DNA of 64,000 bases from Bacteroidota bacterium. Lineage in GTDB: Bacteria > Bacteroidota > Bacteroidia > B-17B0 > Aurantibacillaceae. The DNA lies in the NCBI GenBank assembly GCA_016185125.1, contig JACPOC010000026.1, forward strand, positions 62,001 to 126,000, in the 5' to 3' direction. Of this stretch, positions 19,244-27,795 are shown in pieces. Below the pieces are notes generated by a model. That model was not told the DNA's origin. It did not search any database and worked only from the letters and a program-made list of their open reading frames with translations. The translations under genes and the position numbers were made by a program. Numbering within the stretch: position 1 is the first letter of the stretch; each line of letters starts with the position of its first letter.

Positions 19244-19657
19244 TTAATTAACCAATTGCTGCGAATTCACCGGCATTCTATAATATCCTGTGGCAATAGC
19301 AACGACCAAAATAATTAAAACAATCCAGAAAAAAATACCTATGGCCAAGGTATTGGCCGAGGCTTCCTCTTTTATTGTAAGATCTTCTACTTTTTTACGC
19401 GAAACAGGCGCGGTAACAGCCGCCAGTATAAACGCGAAAATAAGCCCTACCACAAATATAGGCCCCACCGACACTCCTAAAACCATGGTTCCAAAAGGTT
19501 TTATCCATAAATAACCGGCCCACGATGCCAAAAAAATGGTTACAAAAACCAACCAAATGGCATTAAACGGCCCTTTGTGCTTTAATACACCCGAAAAAAA
19601 CACGGTGATAATTAAAGCCATTATAAAGGAAGCAGCTATTTCATAGAAATTTGTCAT
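19244..19657 (-). CDS. Four-helix membrane protein of unknown function
   Basis: 137 residues with four hydrophobic helices (about 7-24, 35-54, 58-83 and 108-130) and a short charged loop (SRKKVEDLTIKEEAS) between helices 3 and 4. No known family recognised. It converges on the REC-kinase gene (19 bp apart) and has a promoter-like element of the recurrent class 47 bp upstream. An inner-membrane location is certain from composition; function cannot be inferred. Confidence 0.65.
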   Translation of the reverse strand: MTNFYEIAASFIMALIITVFFSGVLKHKGPFNAIWLVFVTIFLASWAGYLWIKPFGTMVLGVSVGPIFVVGLIFAFILAAVTAPVSRKKVEDLTIKEEASANTLAIGIFFWIVLIILVVAIATGYYRMPVNSQQLVN

Positions 19658-19689
19658 AAAATTTATTTAGTGAATCTCTATATTCATCC

Positions 19690-19705
19690 ATGCAAAATCA
19701 TGCCA
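19690..19705 (-). promoter_or_regulatory. -24/-12-like element (TGGCATGATTTTGCAT)
   Basis: Minus strand, GG 47 bp before the membrane-protein start. It contains both a TGGCATG -24 half and a TTTGCA -12 half, but with 9 rather than 10 bases between GG and GC. Confidence 0.55.
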
Positions 19706-20065
19706 GCAAAAGCAGGCAGGTTAAAACATAAAATTTTATATGGGGAATATGCGGAAGTTATTGCACTAAGCACTTCTTTTAAGCAAAATTTAATTAAATT
19801 ATGTAAAAAACGAGTAAAATAAACCCTATAATGGGATAATATTTTCTCATCTTAAATTTGATAAAAAATTAAATAAAAAAGCGATAATAAACGCTTTTTT
19901 TGAAAAATATGTTAAATGTGAATTTATCAAAAAGTCTTAATTTTCAAGCCTTTCCAACCAAAAAAATGTGAATTTTGAAAATAGACGTAAAATATTCCCC
20001 AAACAATTGTATATTTAAAATAAATATTCCATATAAATTTGGGGAAAATCATTCCCAAAAAAGTG
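19706..20065 (+). promoter_or_regulatory. Long leader with TTCCCC-type inverted half sites upstream of the NtrC-like gene
   Basis: No gene in this stretch. It holds an exact 9-bp inverted repeat, TTCCCCAAA at 19995-20003 and TTTGGGGAA at 20038-20046, a further half site ATTCCCAAA at 20051, and a 10-bp inverted match TGGGGAATAT (19741-19750) / ATATTCCCCA (19992-20001). The arrangement just upstream of a -24/-12-like element fits enhancer sites for an NtrC-family activator, possibly autoregulation (inference). Confidence 0.45.
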
Positions 20066-20081
20066 TGGTTATTAATTTGCA
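20066..20081 (+). promoter_or_regulatory. Sigma-54-like promoter (TGGTTATTAATTTGCA)
   Basis: GG and GC are separated by exactly 10 bases and the -12 half TTGCA is perfect. The GG is 37 bp before the NtrC-like ATG. This is the best -24/-12 match in the window. Confidence 0.6.
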
Positions 20082-20103
20082 ATGGGAAATTTAATCAAAT
20101 ACT

Positions 20104-21555
20104 ATGGATAAATTATTAATTATAGAAGACGACATGGACATGGGCCTGTTGTTGAAGCGCTTTTTAACTAAAAACGGTTACGAAGTTGAAACGGTTGCTA
20201 ACGGAAAAAACGGAATCAGTACTTTTGCCGCAAAACCCGCCGATCTTGTATTATGCGATTACCGTTTAGGCGATATGGAAGGCGTTGAAGTTCTTAAAAA
20301 AATTAAGGACATTGAACCCACCGTACCTTTTATTATTATGACCGGTTATTCTGATATCAGAACTGCCGTTAATGTAATGAAGTTGGGCGCATTTGATTAT
20401 TTAACCAAGCCACTTCTTCCGGACGAAACTCTGCAAATCATTAAACGCGCACTCTCCAGCGGTAATCAATTGGCGCATATTGTTGTTGATAAAGCCGATA
20501 AGGATGTTGACAGTGATTTAGAAGTTATCTCAAAACCAAGAACAACCATTCGCGGAAAAAACGATTACGTATTTGGTAAATCGGCCGCATCAAAAGAATT
20601 ATTACGTCAGATTGATCTGGTGGCTCCAACAAATTACAGCGTTATTATTTATGGAGAAAGCGGCGCGGGTAAAGAAGCCATTGCTCAAACCATTCATAAA
20701 AAAAGTAAGCGCGCCCGTATGCCATTTATTGCAATGGATTGCGGTGCCATGAGCAAAGAACTGGCCGGTAGCGAATTATTCGGACATGAAAAAGGATCCT
20801 TTACCGGAGCTATAGGAACTAAAATCGGTCATTTTGAATTAGCCAATGGCGGAACCATTTTTTTAGATGAAATAGCTAATCTTCCTTACGATGTGCAATC
20901 ATCTTTGTTGCGCGTAATTCAGGAACGTAAAATAAAACGCGTTGGTGGAAATAAAGAAATTCCTATTGATGTAAGAATTATTGTGGCCAGTAACGAAAAT
21001 CTTAACGAAGCCTATAAAAGAGGTAAATTCCGCGAAGATCTTTACCACCGCTTTAACGAGTTTCATCTAACGGTTTCGCCTTTGCGCGAGCGTAAAGAAG
21101 ATATTTTAATGTACGCCAACTTCTTCCTTAAAATGGCTAACGACGAATTAAATAAAGACGTAGAAGAATATAGCAATGAAGTTCAGGATCTTTTTGTAAG
21201 ATACCCATGGTATGGCAACTTACGAGAAATGAAAAACGTGGTAAGAAGAACAGTTTTATTAACCGATGGAAAAACGGTGGAAGCAAAATCTCTTCCTTTC
21301 GAAATATCTAATTTTGCGCGCACCGCCATGGCTATCAGTTATGATAAGCACGATGCTCCAAACGAACATCCTGATCTTCCATCGGAAGAAGTAAAAGAAG
21401 AAAAACCAGATCTTAAATCGGTTGCCTTAGGCGCGGAATACGATCTTATCATAAAAGTACTTAAAGAGGTAAACTATAATAAAAGTAAAGCCGCTAAAAT
21501 ACTCAACATCGATAGAAAAACATTATACAATAAAATGAAGGCCTACAACATGTAG
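20104..21555 (+). CDS. NtrC-family sigma-54-dependent response regulator
   Basis: 483 residues. Receiver (1-120) with Asp52 in VLCDYRLGD; AAA+ domain (~158-395) with Walker A GESGAGKE at 184-191, the sigma-54 contact loop as GSFTGA at 231-236 (usual GAFTGA, A to S), Walker B TIFLDEI and the arginine-finger region REDLYHRF; Fis-type HTH at the end (NKSKAAKILNIDRKTLYNKM). Such proteins hydrolyse ATP to open sigma-54 promoters. The NtrB-like kinase gene starts 5 bp downstream and is its likely partner. Its existence implies RpoN in the genome, not encoded in this window. Confidence 0.93.
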   Translation: MDKLLIIEDDMDMGLLLKRFLTKNGYEVETVANGKNGISTFAAKPADLVLCDYRLGDMEGVEVLKKIKDIEPTVPFIIMTGYSDIRTAVNVMKLGAFDYLTKPLLPDETLQIIKRALSSGNQLAHIVVDKADKDVDSDLEVISKPRTTIRGKNDYVFGKSAASKELLRQIDLVAPTNYSVIIYGESGAGKEAIAQTIHKKSKRARMPFIAMDCGAMSKELAGSELFGHEKGSFTGAIGTKIGHFELANGGTIFLDEIANLPYDVQSSLLRVIQERKIKRVGGNKEIPIDVRIIVASNENLNEAYKRGKFREDLYHRFNEFHLTVSPLRERKEDILMYANFFLKMANDELNKDVEEYSNEVQDLFVRYPWYGNLREMKNVVRRTVLLTDGKTVEAKSLPFEISNFARTAMAISYDKHDAPNEHPDLPSEEVKEEKPDLKSVALGAEYDLIIKVLKEVNYNKSKAAKILNIDRKTLYNKMKAYNM

Positions 21556-21560
21556 CATTT

Positions 21561-22997
21561 ATGGAAAAAGAAATTATCAAGGTATTATTGGTTGAAGATG
21601 ATGAGGATGACCATGTTTTATTTAAATACAGCTTAAACGAAATTAAGGTTAATAATTATGATTTAACCTGGGCAAATACCTTTGATGCCGCTCTTGATTT
21701 GATTAAAAAGAAAGAGCACGATATATACTTTTTTGATTACCTTTTAGGAGGGCGAACCGGCCTTGATCTTATACAAGAAACGGTAGCTCTGGGAATTACC
21801 ACGCCTATAATTATTTTAACCGGTTTAGGCAATCAACAAACCGATTTAAAAGCCATGGAACTCGGCGCTTCTGATTACCTGATTAAAGGAGAAATTGACG
21901 CGCAGAAACTGGAACGCAGCATTCGCTATTGCATTGAGCAGAGCCGCATGCTTAAAAAATTAAAAGCCAGCGAAACAAAATTCCGAAGTATTTTCGAAAA
22001 TTCGCACGATGTAATTTATCTTCCTACTAAAGAAGGAAAGATCCTAGACATCAATCAGGCGGCAGAACAATTGTTTGGTTACACGCGTAAAGAAATGCTG
22101 AGCATGAATGCCTACGATCTTTACGAAAGCAAGGAAGAACGCGAAAAATTTTCTAAGGAAATAAACATTAACGGAGGCTGCGCCAACTTTGAGGTTACTT
22201 TGGTTGACAAAAACAAAAATAAAAAATACTGTTCCTTAACTTCAAACATTCAACGCACTGCTGAAAACGGAGAAGTGTATCAGGGAATTATTCATGATAT
22301 GACGCTCCGCAAAAAAGCGGAACAGGATTTAATGGTTGCCGAAAAACTTGCCTTTGTTGGTAAAATTGCCCGCACCCTTGCACACGAAGTGCGTAATCCG
22401 CTTACCAATATTAATCTTTCGGTTGAACAATTGGAAGATATGCTTAATGAAGAGCAATACATTGTTTATTTCGATATTATTAAACGTAACAGCAAACGCA
22501 TTAACGATTTAGTAACCGAATTACTCGAAAACTCTAAGCCCATGGAGCTTCGCAAAGCCCCTACTCCAATCGAAAACATTATTTCAGGAACAGTAGATCT
22601 GGCAAGAGATAGAGCTGATCTTAAAAACATTAAAATAATAACCAACTTTAATTTTAAAGATAAAACCATTTTTGCCGATGAATCGAAATTATCAATTGCA
22701 TTTTTAAATATTCTTATCAACGCTATTGAAGCTGTAAATAAAAACACCGGCGTTATAAAAATAGAGGGCGTTTGCAAAGATGATAAATGCCTTATAGAAA
22801 TTGAAGATAACGGTTCGGGCATACCGCGCGAACACGTTAAAAAAATATTTGATCCTTACTTCACCAGTAAACCCAACGGAATGGGACTTGGCCTTGCCGC
22901 CACGCAAAACATTATTCATACCCATAAAGGAACCATTGAAATTGAAAGCGAAGAAAACAAAGGCACTAAGTTTAAAATAGAATTAGATCTGGCTTAA
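21561..22997 (+). CDS. Receiver-PAS-histidine kinase (NtrB-like), partner of the NtrC regulator
   Basis: 478 residues, soluble. Receiver (1-125; phospho-Asp in YFFDYLLGG), PAS (~135-255; SIFENSHDVIYL, INQAAEQLFGY), then a NtrB-type kinase: His in ARTLAHEVRNPLTNI (~275) and HATPase_c with LINAIEA, DNGSGIP and GMGLGLA. The HEVRNPL form is typical of kinases paired with sigma-54 activators. It starts 5 bp after the NtrC-like stop and is certainly in that operon. The N-terminal receiver means that the kinase is itself downstream of another phosphodonor. Confidence 0.9.
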   Translation: MEKEIIKVLLVEDDEDDHVLFKYSLNEIKVNNYDLTWANTFDAALDLIKKKEHDIYFFDYLLGGRTGLDLIQETVALGITTPIIILTGLGNQQTDLKAMELGASDYLIKGEIDAQKLERSIRYCIEQSRMLKKLKASETKFRSIFENSHDVIYLPTKEGKILDINQAAEQLFGYTRKEMLSMNAYDLYESKEEREKFSKEININGGCANFEVTLVDKNKNKKYCSLTSNIQRTAENGEVYQGIIHDMTLRKKAEQDLMVAEKLAFVGKIARTLAHEVRNPLTNINLSVEQLEDMLNEEQYIVYFDIIKRNSKRINDLVTELLENSKPMELRKAPTPIENIISGTVDLARDRADLKNIKIITNFNFKDKTIFADESKLSIAFLNILINAIEAVNKNTGVIKIEGVCKDDKCLIEIEDNGSGIPREHVKKIFDPYFTSKPNGMGLGLAATQNIIHTHKGTIEIESEENKGTKFKIELDLA

Positions 22998-23045
22998 TTT
23001 TTTTTAGGCCCAATAAAAAATAGTTTTTAAAATATAGCTTCTACA

Positions 23046-23061
23046 TGGCATAGGATTTTAC
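23046..23061 (+). promoter_or_regulatory. -24/-12-like element (TGGCATAGGATTTTAC)
   Basis: GG 39 bp before the ATG of the SDR gene; no TAnnTTTG box nearby. Confidence 0.55.
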
Positions 23062-23085
23062 ATTGTATATCAGACACAATCTACT

Positions 23086-23952
23086 ATGCAAAAATCAAAT
23101 CCTGCAAAAAAAATATTTCCTAAACAACCGCAAAACCGTCCGGGCATTGAATCAAAAATGAAACCCGAACCGGTTTATGAAAGTTTAAGTCCGGGAAGCA
23201 ATAAGCTGGCGAATAAAAAATGTGTTATCACAGGTGGCGATAGCGGCATTGGAAGAGCTGTGGCCATTGCCTTTGCCAAAGAAGGAGCCGATGTGGCCAT
23301 TATCTATCTTAAAGAAAATTCTGATGCCGAATTAACCGCGCAGATCATCCGCGAAAAATATAAACGCGAATGTCTGTTAATTGCCGCGGATATTTCCAAA
23401 GAAAGAAATTGCATTTCAGCTATTAAAAAAATAAATAAAAAATTTAAACACATTGATGTTTTAGTCAATAATTCGGCTGTTCAGTTTGTAAAAAAAAGTA
23501 TAACCGAAATTACCACCGAACAATTAACGCATACATTTGCGGTAAATATTTTTGCCATGTTTTGGTTAACCAAAGAAAGTTTGCCACACATGAAACCCGG
23601 AAGCTGCATCATTAACACCACATCTGTAACAGCTTACAGAGGTAGTCCCGAATTATTGGATTACAGCTCTACCAAAGGAGCCATTGTATCCTTTACACGC
23701 AGCCTGGCCGCAAATCTTTCCGACAAAAAAATAAGAGTAAACGGCGTGGCACCGGGCCCCATTTGGACTCCATTAATTACCTCAACAATAAAAAATGTAA
23801 AAGCCGAAGTGTTTGGAACAGATACACCCATGAAACGACCCGGACAACCTTGTGAAGTTGCCCCTTGTTTTGTGTTTTTGGCAAGCGATGATGCTTCTTA
23901 TATTACAGGGCAAATCATGCATCCTAACGGCGGTGAAATTGTAAACGGATAA
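23086..23952 (+). CDS. Short-chain dehydrogenase/reductase (general-stress YhdF/YghA type)
   Basis: 288 residues. An ~45-residue Lys/Pro-rich N-terminal extension precedes a classical SDR fold: cofactor motif TGGDSGIGRAVA (~49-60), NNSAVQ where NNAG is usual, catalytic Ser in TTSVTAY and YSSTK (Tyr-x3-Lys), and a C-terminal SYITGQIMHPNGG. N-terminally extended SDRs of this type (YghA, YhdF, Ymr226-like) reduce carbonyl compounds with NAD(P)H and are induced by stress; the substrate is unknown. The 117-residue gene follows after 12 bp, so it is co-transcribed. Confidence 0.88.
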   Translation: MQKSNPAKKIFPKQPQNRPGIESKMKPEPVYESLSPGSNKLANKKCVITGGDSGIGRAVAIAFAKEGADVAIIYLKENSDAELTAQIIREKYKRECLLIAADISKERNCISAIKKINKKFKHIDVLVNNSAVQFVKKSITEITTEQLTHTFAVNIFAMFWLTKESLPHMKPGSCIINTTSVTAYRGSPELLDYSSTKGAIVSFTRSLAANLSDKKIRVNGVAPGPIWTPLITSTIKNVKAEVFGTDTPMKRPGQPCEVAPCFVFLASDDASYITGQIMHPNGGEIVNG

Positions 23953-23964
23953 TAAAATTAAAAT

Positions 23965-24318
23965 ATGCACAGCAATACACAAAGCGGCGATCATCTAACC
24001 GGTAAACTCACGCTTACTTTTAAAGCGGATAAATCATTCAGTGATTTTTGCGAAAAACATTTCGAAAATTTTCATCCCGATCAATTTGAAGCGGTTGCCA
24101 TACGTGTTTACCAGGCCACGGAAACCGTAATTACTCTCTATGCCTTGGATAAAAATAAACAGGAAGGAAGCAATTTTAATCCTGATAAAATGCCGGTAAG
24201 AAAATTTAAATCTTCCGCCATAACTATAAATGAAATAATGCCCTATGTGCTGGAATTTAACTTCACCCTATCTTCCGGAAATTATGAGTTGGAAGACATG
24301 GAAGTGTTTAATAAATAA
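23965..24318 (+). CDS. Conserved-looking small protein of unknown function
   Basis: 117 residues, mixed alpha/beta, no signal peptide or membrane segment. It has the look of a small soluble domain (LTLTFKADKSF, AIRVYQATETVITLYAL, MPVRKFKSSAI). No family recognised. It begins 12 bp after the SDR stop and shares its transcript, so a role beside the SDR in stress is likely, but this is only guilt by association. Confidence 0.6.
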   Translation: MHSNTQSGDHLTGKLTLTFKADKSFSDFCEKHFENFHPDQFEAVAIRVYQATETVITLYALDKNKQEGSNFNPDKMPVRKFKSSAITINEIMPYVLEFNFTLSSGNYELEDMEVFNK

Positions 24319-24482
24319 TGGGAATATAATTACTCGAAGTGTGGTAAATTTCCCCTTAACATCGACTAACTTTACGATTAAAGGGCAAAAAACCTCGTTA
24401 ATAATAGCATTTTAAGGCCTAAACATGTAAAAAACAGTTAAAACAGGCTTTTATTTTAAAAGATTATAACAAAATGAGTTTG

Positions 24483-24498
24483 TGGCATGATTTTCACT
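24483..24498 (+). promoter_or_regulatory. -24/-12-like element (TGGCATGATTTTCACT)
   Basis: GG 49 bp before the ATG at 24533. The first 12 bases are the same as in the element at 19705. TGGGAATAT (24319) and TTTCCCCTTA (24349) further upstream resemble the half sites before the NtrC-like gene. Confidence 0.5.
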
Positions 24499-24532
24499 TA
24501 TACAATAATACATTCTACATAATTATAATAAC

Positions 24533-24910
24533 ATGAAAACAGTTTTAGTAATAGAAGACGAAGATTTTATCTCCAGCCTTATAGCCAGAGCATTAAAAAA
24601 AGAAGGATACAGTGTTATTGTAACAAGCGATTTTGCATCTTCCATAAAAGTGATTGACGGCTCCGCGGTTGACATTGTGGTATCGGATGTCATGTTGCCT
24701 TTTACCGGCGGAATGGAAATTGTTGAACACATAAAAAGCAGCGATCGCTTAAAACATATCCCAATAATTCTTGTTACAGGAATGGATAAAGATATTCTTT
24801 ACAGCAGCAAGGTAAAGGCCGAAGCCATTCTTTCAAAGCCATTTGATATGGGCCAACTGGTGGCATTGGTTAATACCAATTTAGCCAAGCAGATGGAGCA
24901 GCAAGGGTAA
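24533..24910 (+). CDS. Single-domain response regulator
   Basis: 125 residues, a bare receiver: VIEDEDF acidic pocket, phospho-Asp in IVVSDVMLPF, Thr in LVTG, and Lys in ILSKPFD. No output domain, so it must act by protein contact or as a phosphate shuttle (as CheY and Spo0F do). Monocistronic between a promoter-like element and a clear terminator; not next to its kinase. Confidence 0.9.
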   Translation: MKTVLVIEDEDFISSLIARALKKEGYSVIVTSDFASSIKVIDGSAVDIVVSDVMLPFTGGMEIVEHIKSSDRLKHIPIILVTGMDKDILYSSKVKAEAILSKPFDMGQLVALVNTNLAKQMEQQG

Positions 24911-24938
24911 TTCCTTTTTCCATTTAATAAAATAATTC

Positions 24939-24971
24939 AGCGTATAGATCTTGTATCGATACGCTTTTTTT
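24939..24971 (+). terminator. Rho-independent terminator
   Basis: Stem AGCGTAT / ATACGCT with a 13-base loop and seven T, 28 bp after the receiver stop. Confidence 0.75.
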
Positions 24972-25023
24972 ATGATGAACCTCTTCTTTTATAATTTCTT
25001 ACCTTCACCTCTGCTATAAAATT

Positions 25024-25563
25024 ATGGAAAAAGAACAGGTAATTTTGGTGAATGAATTTGACGTTGAAACCGGAACAAGCGAAAAACTGAACGCTCATTT
25101 AAGCGGGCAATTACACCGGGCTCTTTCTGTTTTTATTTTTAATTCCGATAAAAAAATGTTACTGCAACGCCGGGCAATTTCTAAATATCATTCAGGAGGC
25201 TTATGGAGCAATGCGTGTTGCAGCCATCCACGGCCGGGAGAAGATATCTTAGCCGCTGCGGTAAGGCGCTTAACGGAAGAATTAGGAATTAAACACTGCG
25301 AACTACATTACGGGTTTAATTTTATTTATAAAGCCAATCTGGATAACCATATAATTGAACATGAATTAGACCATGTGTTCTTTGGAAAAAGTGATGAACA
25401 TCCCAAGCCAAATCCTGAAGAAGTAAGCGAGTATAAATATTTATCGCTTGAGGAATTATACAGCGAACTATTCCATCATCCTCAAAATTATACTTTTTGG
25501 TTTAAGCTAATTTTTGAGCGGGTTGTAAATTCAGATTTTTTTAAGAAGTTAAATCAGGTTTAA
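25024..25563 (+). CDS. idi: Isopentenyl-diphosphate delta-isomerase, type 1
   Basis: 179 residues, the usual length for type 1 Idi. Nudix fold with the catalytic cysteine in SNACCSHP (~62-69), the following PGED and the EE of RRLTEELGI, and the second-half glutamate in EHELDHVF. It interconverts IPP and DMAPP for isoprenoids such as menaquinone and carotenoids in the cytosol. Stands alone; the leader has no recurrent -24 element, only a TTACCTTCAC stretch resembling the -7 box. No other isoprenoid gene is in the window. Confidence 0.93.
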   Translation: MEKEQVILVNEFDVETGTSEKLNAHLSGQLHRALSVFIFNSDKKMLLQRRAISKYHSGGLWSNACCSHPRPGEDILAAAVRRLTEELGIKHCELHYGFNFIYKANLDNHIIEHELDHVFFGKSDEHPKPNPEEVSEYKYLSLEELYSELFHHPQNYTFWFKLIFERVVNSDFFKKLNQV

Positions 25564-25638
25564 TAATAGCTAATTTCTATTACACCATTTTTTTTTAGTA
25601 ATTATTTTATTGCAAGCTACTAAGCGATTGCTGCGGGG

Positions 25639-27168
25639 TTAATTATCGGCGGGTAAATAAATATCAAAAGTAACACCTTGCATTAATTGGCTGGTTGCAA
25701 TTATAATACCATTGTGATTTTCAATAATTTTTTTTACAATGGCCAAGCCAATACCGGTTCCTTCATAAGCTTCTTTGTTGTGCAAACGTTGAAATACTTC
25801 AAAAATACGATCGCTGTGCCTGGGCTCAAAGCCAATACCGTTATCTTTTATTTGTATGTGGCAATAATTTTTATCTGGAGATAATTTTTCATGTTCTATT
25901 AATTCAACACCCTCTGTTTGTTCTTTTAAAGGAAGAATTATTTGTTTACCTATTAAAATTTTACTTGTAATTATAATATGCGGAGCAACATCGGTTCGCG
26001 CAAACTTAATGGCGTTACTTATTAAATTAAACATTAACTGCCGGAACTGAAAAGGAATAAGATTGGTTGAGCAAAGTTCAGTGGCTTCAATGGTAACATT
26101 TCGGGCATCCAGGCTTTCCTGTAATTCTGCAATCACTTCTGTTACAATTTCACTTAAATTTGTGTATATAAAAACACGCTCGGTAGAATTAACACGCGAA
26201 AAAGCAAGCAAGTCTTCAATAAGGCGTTGCATACGTAAAGCGGTTAAATTCATACGCTCAAACTTATGTTTACCTTCAGGAGATAAATTCTTAAATTCGG
26301 TATCCAAAATCATGGTTGCAAAAACTTGAATTTTACGAAGGGGCTCCTGCAAATCGTGACTAGAGATATAGGTAAAAGCTCTGAGTTCTTTATTGGCAAT
26401 AATTAATTCACTCGCTCTTTTTTCTTTTTCTTCCATTTGAAAAGCTAGCTCTTTATTGGCAGTAATTAATTCAGCCGCGCGATCTTCCTTTTCCACATTT
26501 TGAAAAGCGAGTTCTACATTGGCAATTTTTAATTCGCCGGCGCGCTCTTCTTTTTCTTTATTTTGAAAAGCAAGCTCTTTATTAACCTGCTGAAGATTTT
26601 TTTCGTGCCTGTTTAATTGATTTATTTTTTCTTCTAATTGCTGCTGATAAGTAAGTATGGTTTCTTCGCTTTTCTTTTTGTCCGACAAATCATTTATAAT
26701 AATGCCATATCCTTGCAAATTAGGCTGTAGGCTTGTAAGTGAAATGTAAACAGGAATTTCTCTTTTACCAATTTTTAAAACAAGTTCTCCTTTATAAACA
26801 CCCTCTTTAATATTCTTTAACATGGTGTTAAAAATGTCTTTACTGGGTAAATATGAATATAAATAGGAGCCTACAATTTTACTTAGGGGCGTTTCGGTTA
26901 ATTCGGAAAAATAAGAGTTGCAATATAAAATAAGACCTTCTTCAGAAATACTTAAGGCACCTTCCGCGAATTTTTCAATTAACACACGGTAAGTATAATC
27001 TATGCTTTCAAGTGAATAAACATCAACTTTGCCGTCTTTATTTAATAAAAGCGCATCCACTTCGCCGTGTCTGATGGCATAAATAAGGCTTTGCGCTTCG
27101 AGCAGTTTGCGTTCTAACTCAATAACGTATTGCGATTTTTGGTCAATATCCGGCGTTTTATCTGTCAA
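25639..27168 (-). CDS. PAS histidine kinase of the kaiC-kaiB operon, with 21-residue coiled-coil repeats
   Basis: 509 residues, soluble. An N-terminal IRHGEVDALL segment and PAS domain (~60-165) are followed by three tandem 21-residue repeats, NKELAFQNKEKEERAGELKIA-like, at 196-216, 217-237 and 238-258, each exactly three heptads of a signalling coiled coil. HisKA has His271 in SSHDLQEPLRK; HATPase_c (~365-505) shows NLISNAIKF, DNGIGFE and GTGIGLAIVKK. It starts at a TTG that overlaps the stop of the second kaiB (TTGA), so translation is coupled. Likely output kinase of the Kai proteins; no response regulator is in the same operon. Confidence 0.9.
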   Translation of the reverse strand: MTDKTPDIDQKSQYVIELERKLLEAQSLIYAIRHGEVDALLLNKDGKVDVYSLESIDYTYRVLIEKFAEGALSISEEGLILYCNSYFSELTETPLSKIVGSYLYSYLPSKDIFNTMLKNIKEGVYKGELVLKIGKREIPVYISLTSLQPNLQGYGIIINDLSDKKKSEETILTYQQQLEEKINQLNRHEKNLQQVNKELAFQNKEKEERAGELKIANVELAFQNVEKEDRAAELITANKELAFQMEEKEKRASELIIANKELRAFTYISSHDLQEPLRKIQVFATMILDTEFKNLSPEGKHKFERMNLTALRMQRLIEDLLAFSRVNSTERVFIYTNLSEIVTEVIAELQESLDARNVTIEATELCSTNLIPFQFRQLMFNLISNAIKFARTDVAPHIIITSKILIGKQIILPLKEQTEGVELIEHEKLSPDKNYCHIQIKDNGIGFEPRHSDRIFEVFQRLHNKEAYEGTGIGLAIVKKIIENHNGIIIATSQLMQGVTFDIYLPADN

Positions 27169-27449
27169 TCGTTAATGTTCTTAAGGTCTAAGATATTCAA
27201 AATTTTTTCAAGTGATACATCACCCGTTATTTTTTTTTTATCTCCCGGTGAAACTCTTAATAAGGTTGGGGTAGCAATAATATCGTGCGTAATGGCCAGT
27301 TGGGCAGAAACCCCTATATCTATAATTTTAATGTCGCACTTTCCGGCCAAGTGATTATCGCAAATAGAATGCAGCATTTCAATAGCCTGCGTAGATCTTT
27401 CAGACATTCCTGAAATAAATAAAAATAATAAAAATTTGCTATCCTCCAT
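27165..27449 (-). CDS. kaiB: Divergent KaiB-like protein
   Basis: 94 residues, thioredoxin-like KaiB fold: [19 protein letters not shown] replaces the LYVAGxTPxSxxA start and [13 protein letters not shown] keeps the cis-Pro loop. The end [14 protein letters not shown] follows KaiB. It is less conserved than the neighbouring KaiB and overlaps it by 11 bp, and it is coupled to the kinase through TTGA. In cyanobacteria a KaiB-like domain is fused to the kinase SasA; here the divergent KaiB might be the separate counterpart of that domain (inference). Confidence 0.85.
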   Translation of the reverse strand: MEDSKFLLFLFISGMSERSTQAIEMLHSICDNHLAGKCDIKIIDIGVSAQLAITHDIIATPTLLRVSPGDKKKITGDVSLEKILNILDLKNIND

Positions 27450-27768
27450 TTTCCAATTTTTTAGTGCTCTTAGGTTTAGGAAATGATTTTATATCCAAGC
27501 CTATTAAAACTTTTTCTTCGTTTGAAAGATCTCCGATTATTTGCCTTATTGGTTCAGGTACTTTTCGCACTAAGGTGGGTATCGCTAATATCTGATCATC
27601 TTCGGCGAGCTGTGGATTTTTCAATAAATCAATGACCTCAATGGAATATTTTCCCGAAAGATGCTGCTCACAATAATTTTTGAGGTTATCAATAGCTTTT
27701 ATAGATTTTGGCGTGTGCCCCGCAACGTAAAGGCGCAATTGCCACTCTTCTTCAGAATTTTTAACCAT
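27439..27768 (-). CDS. kaiB: Circadian clock-type protein KaiB
   Basis: 109 residues, full Kai[49 protein letters not shown] and [17 protein letters not shown] are all close to the cyanobacterial sequence. KaiB binds the CI ring of KaiC and, in cyanobacteria, closes the phosphorylation cycle. A C-terminal extension of ~20 residues ([15 protein letters not shown]) overlaps the next gene. It lies 27 bp downstream of kaiC. Confidence 0.93.
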   Translation of the reverse strand: MVKNSEEEWQLRLYVAGHTPKSIKAIDNLKNYCEQHLSGKYSIEVIDLLKNPQLAEDDQILAIPTLVRKVPEPIRQIIGDLSNEEKVLIGLDIKSFPKPKSTKKLENGG

Positions 27769-27795
27769 GTGTTTTTTTATTCGTTATAAATTCTG

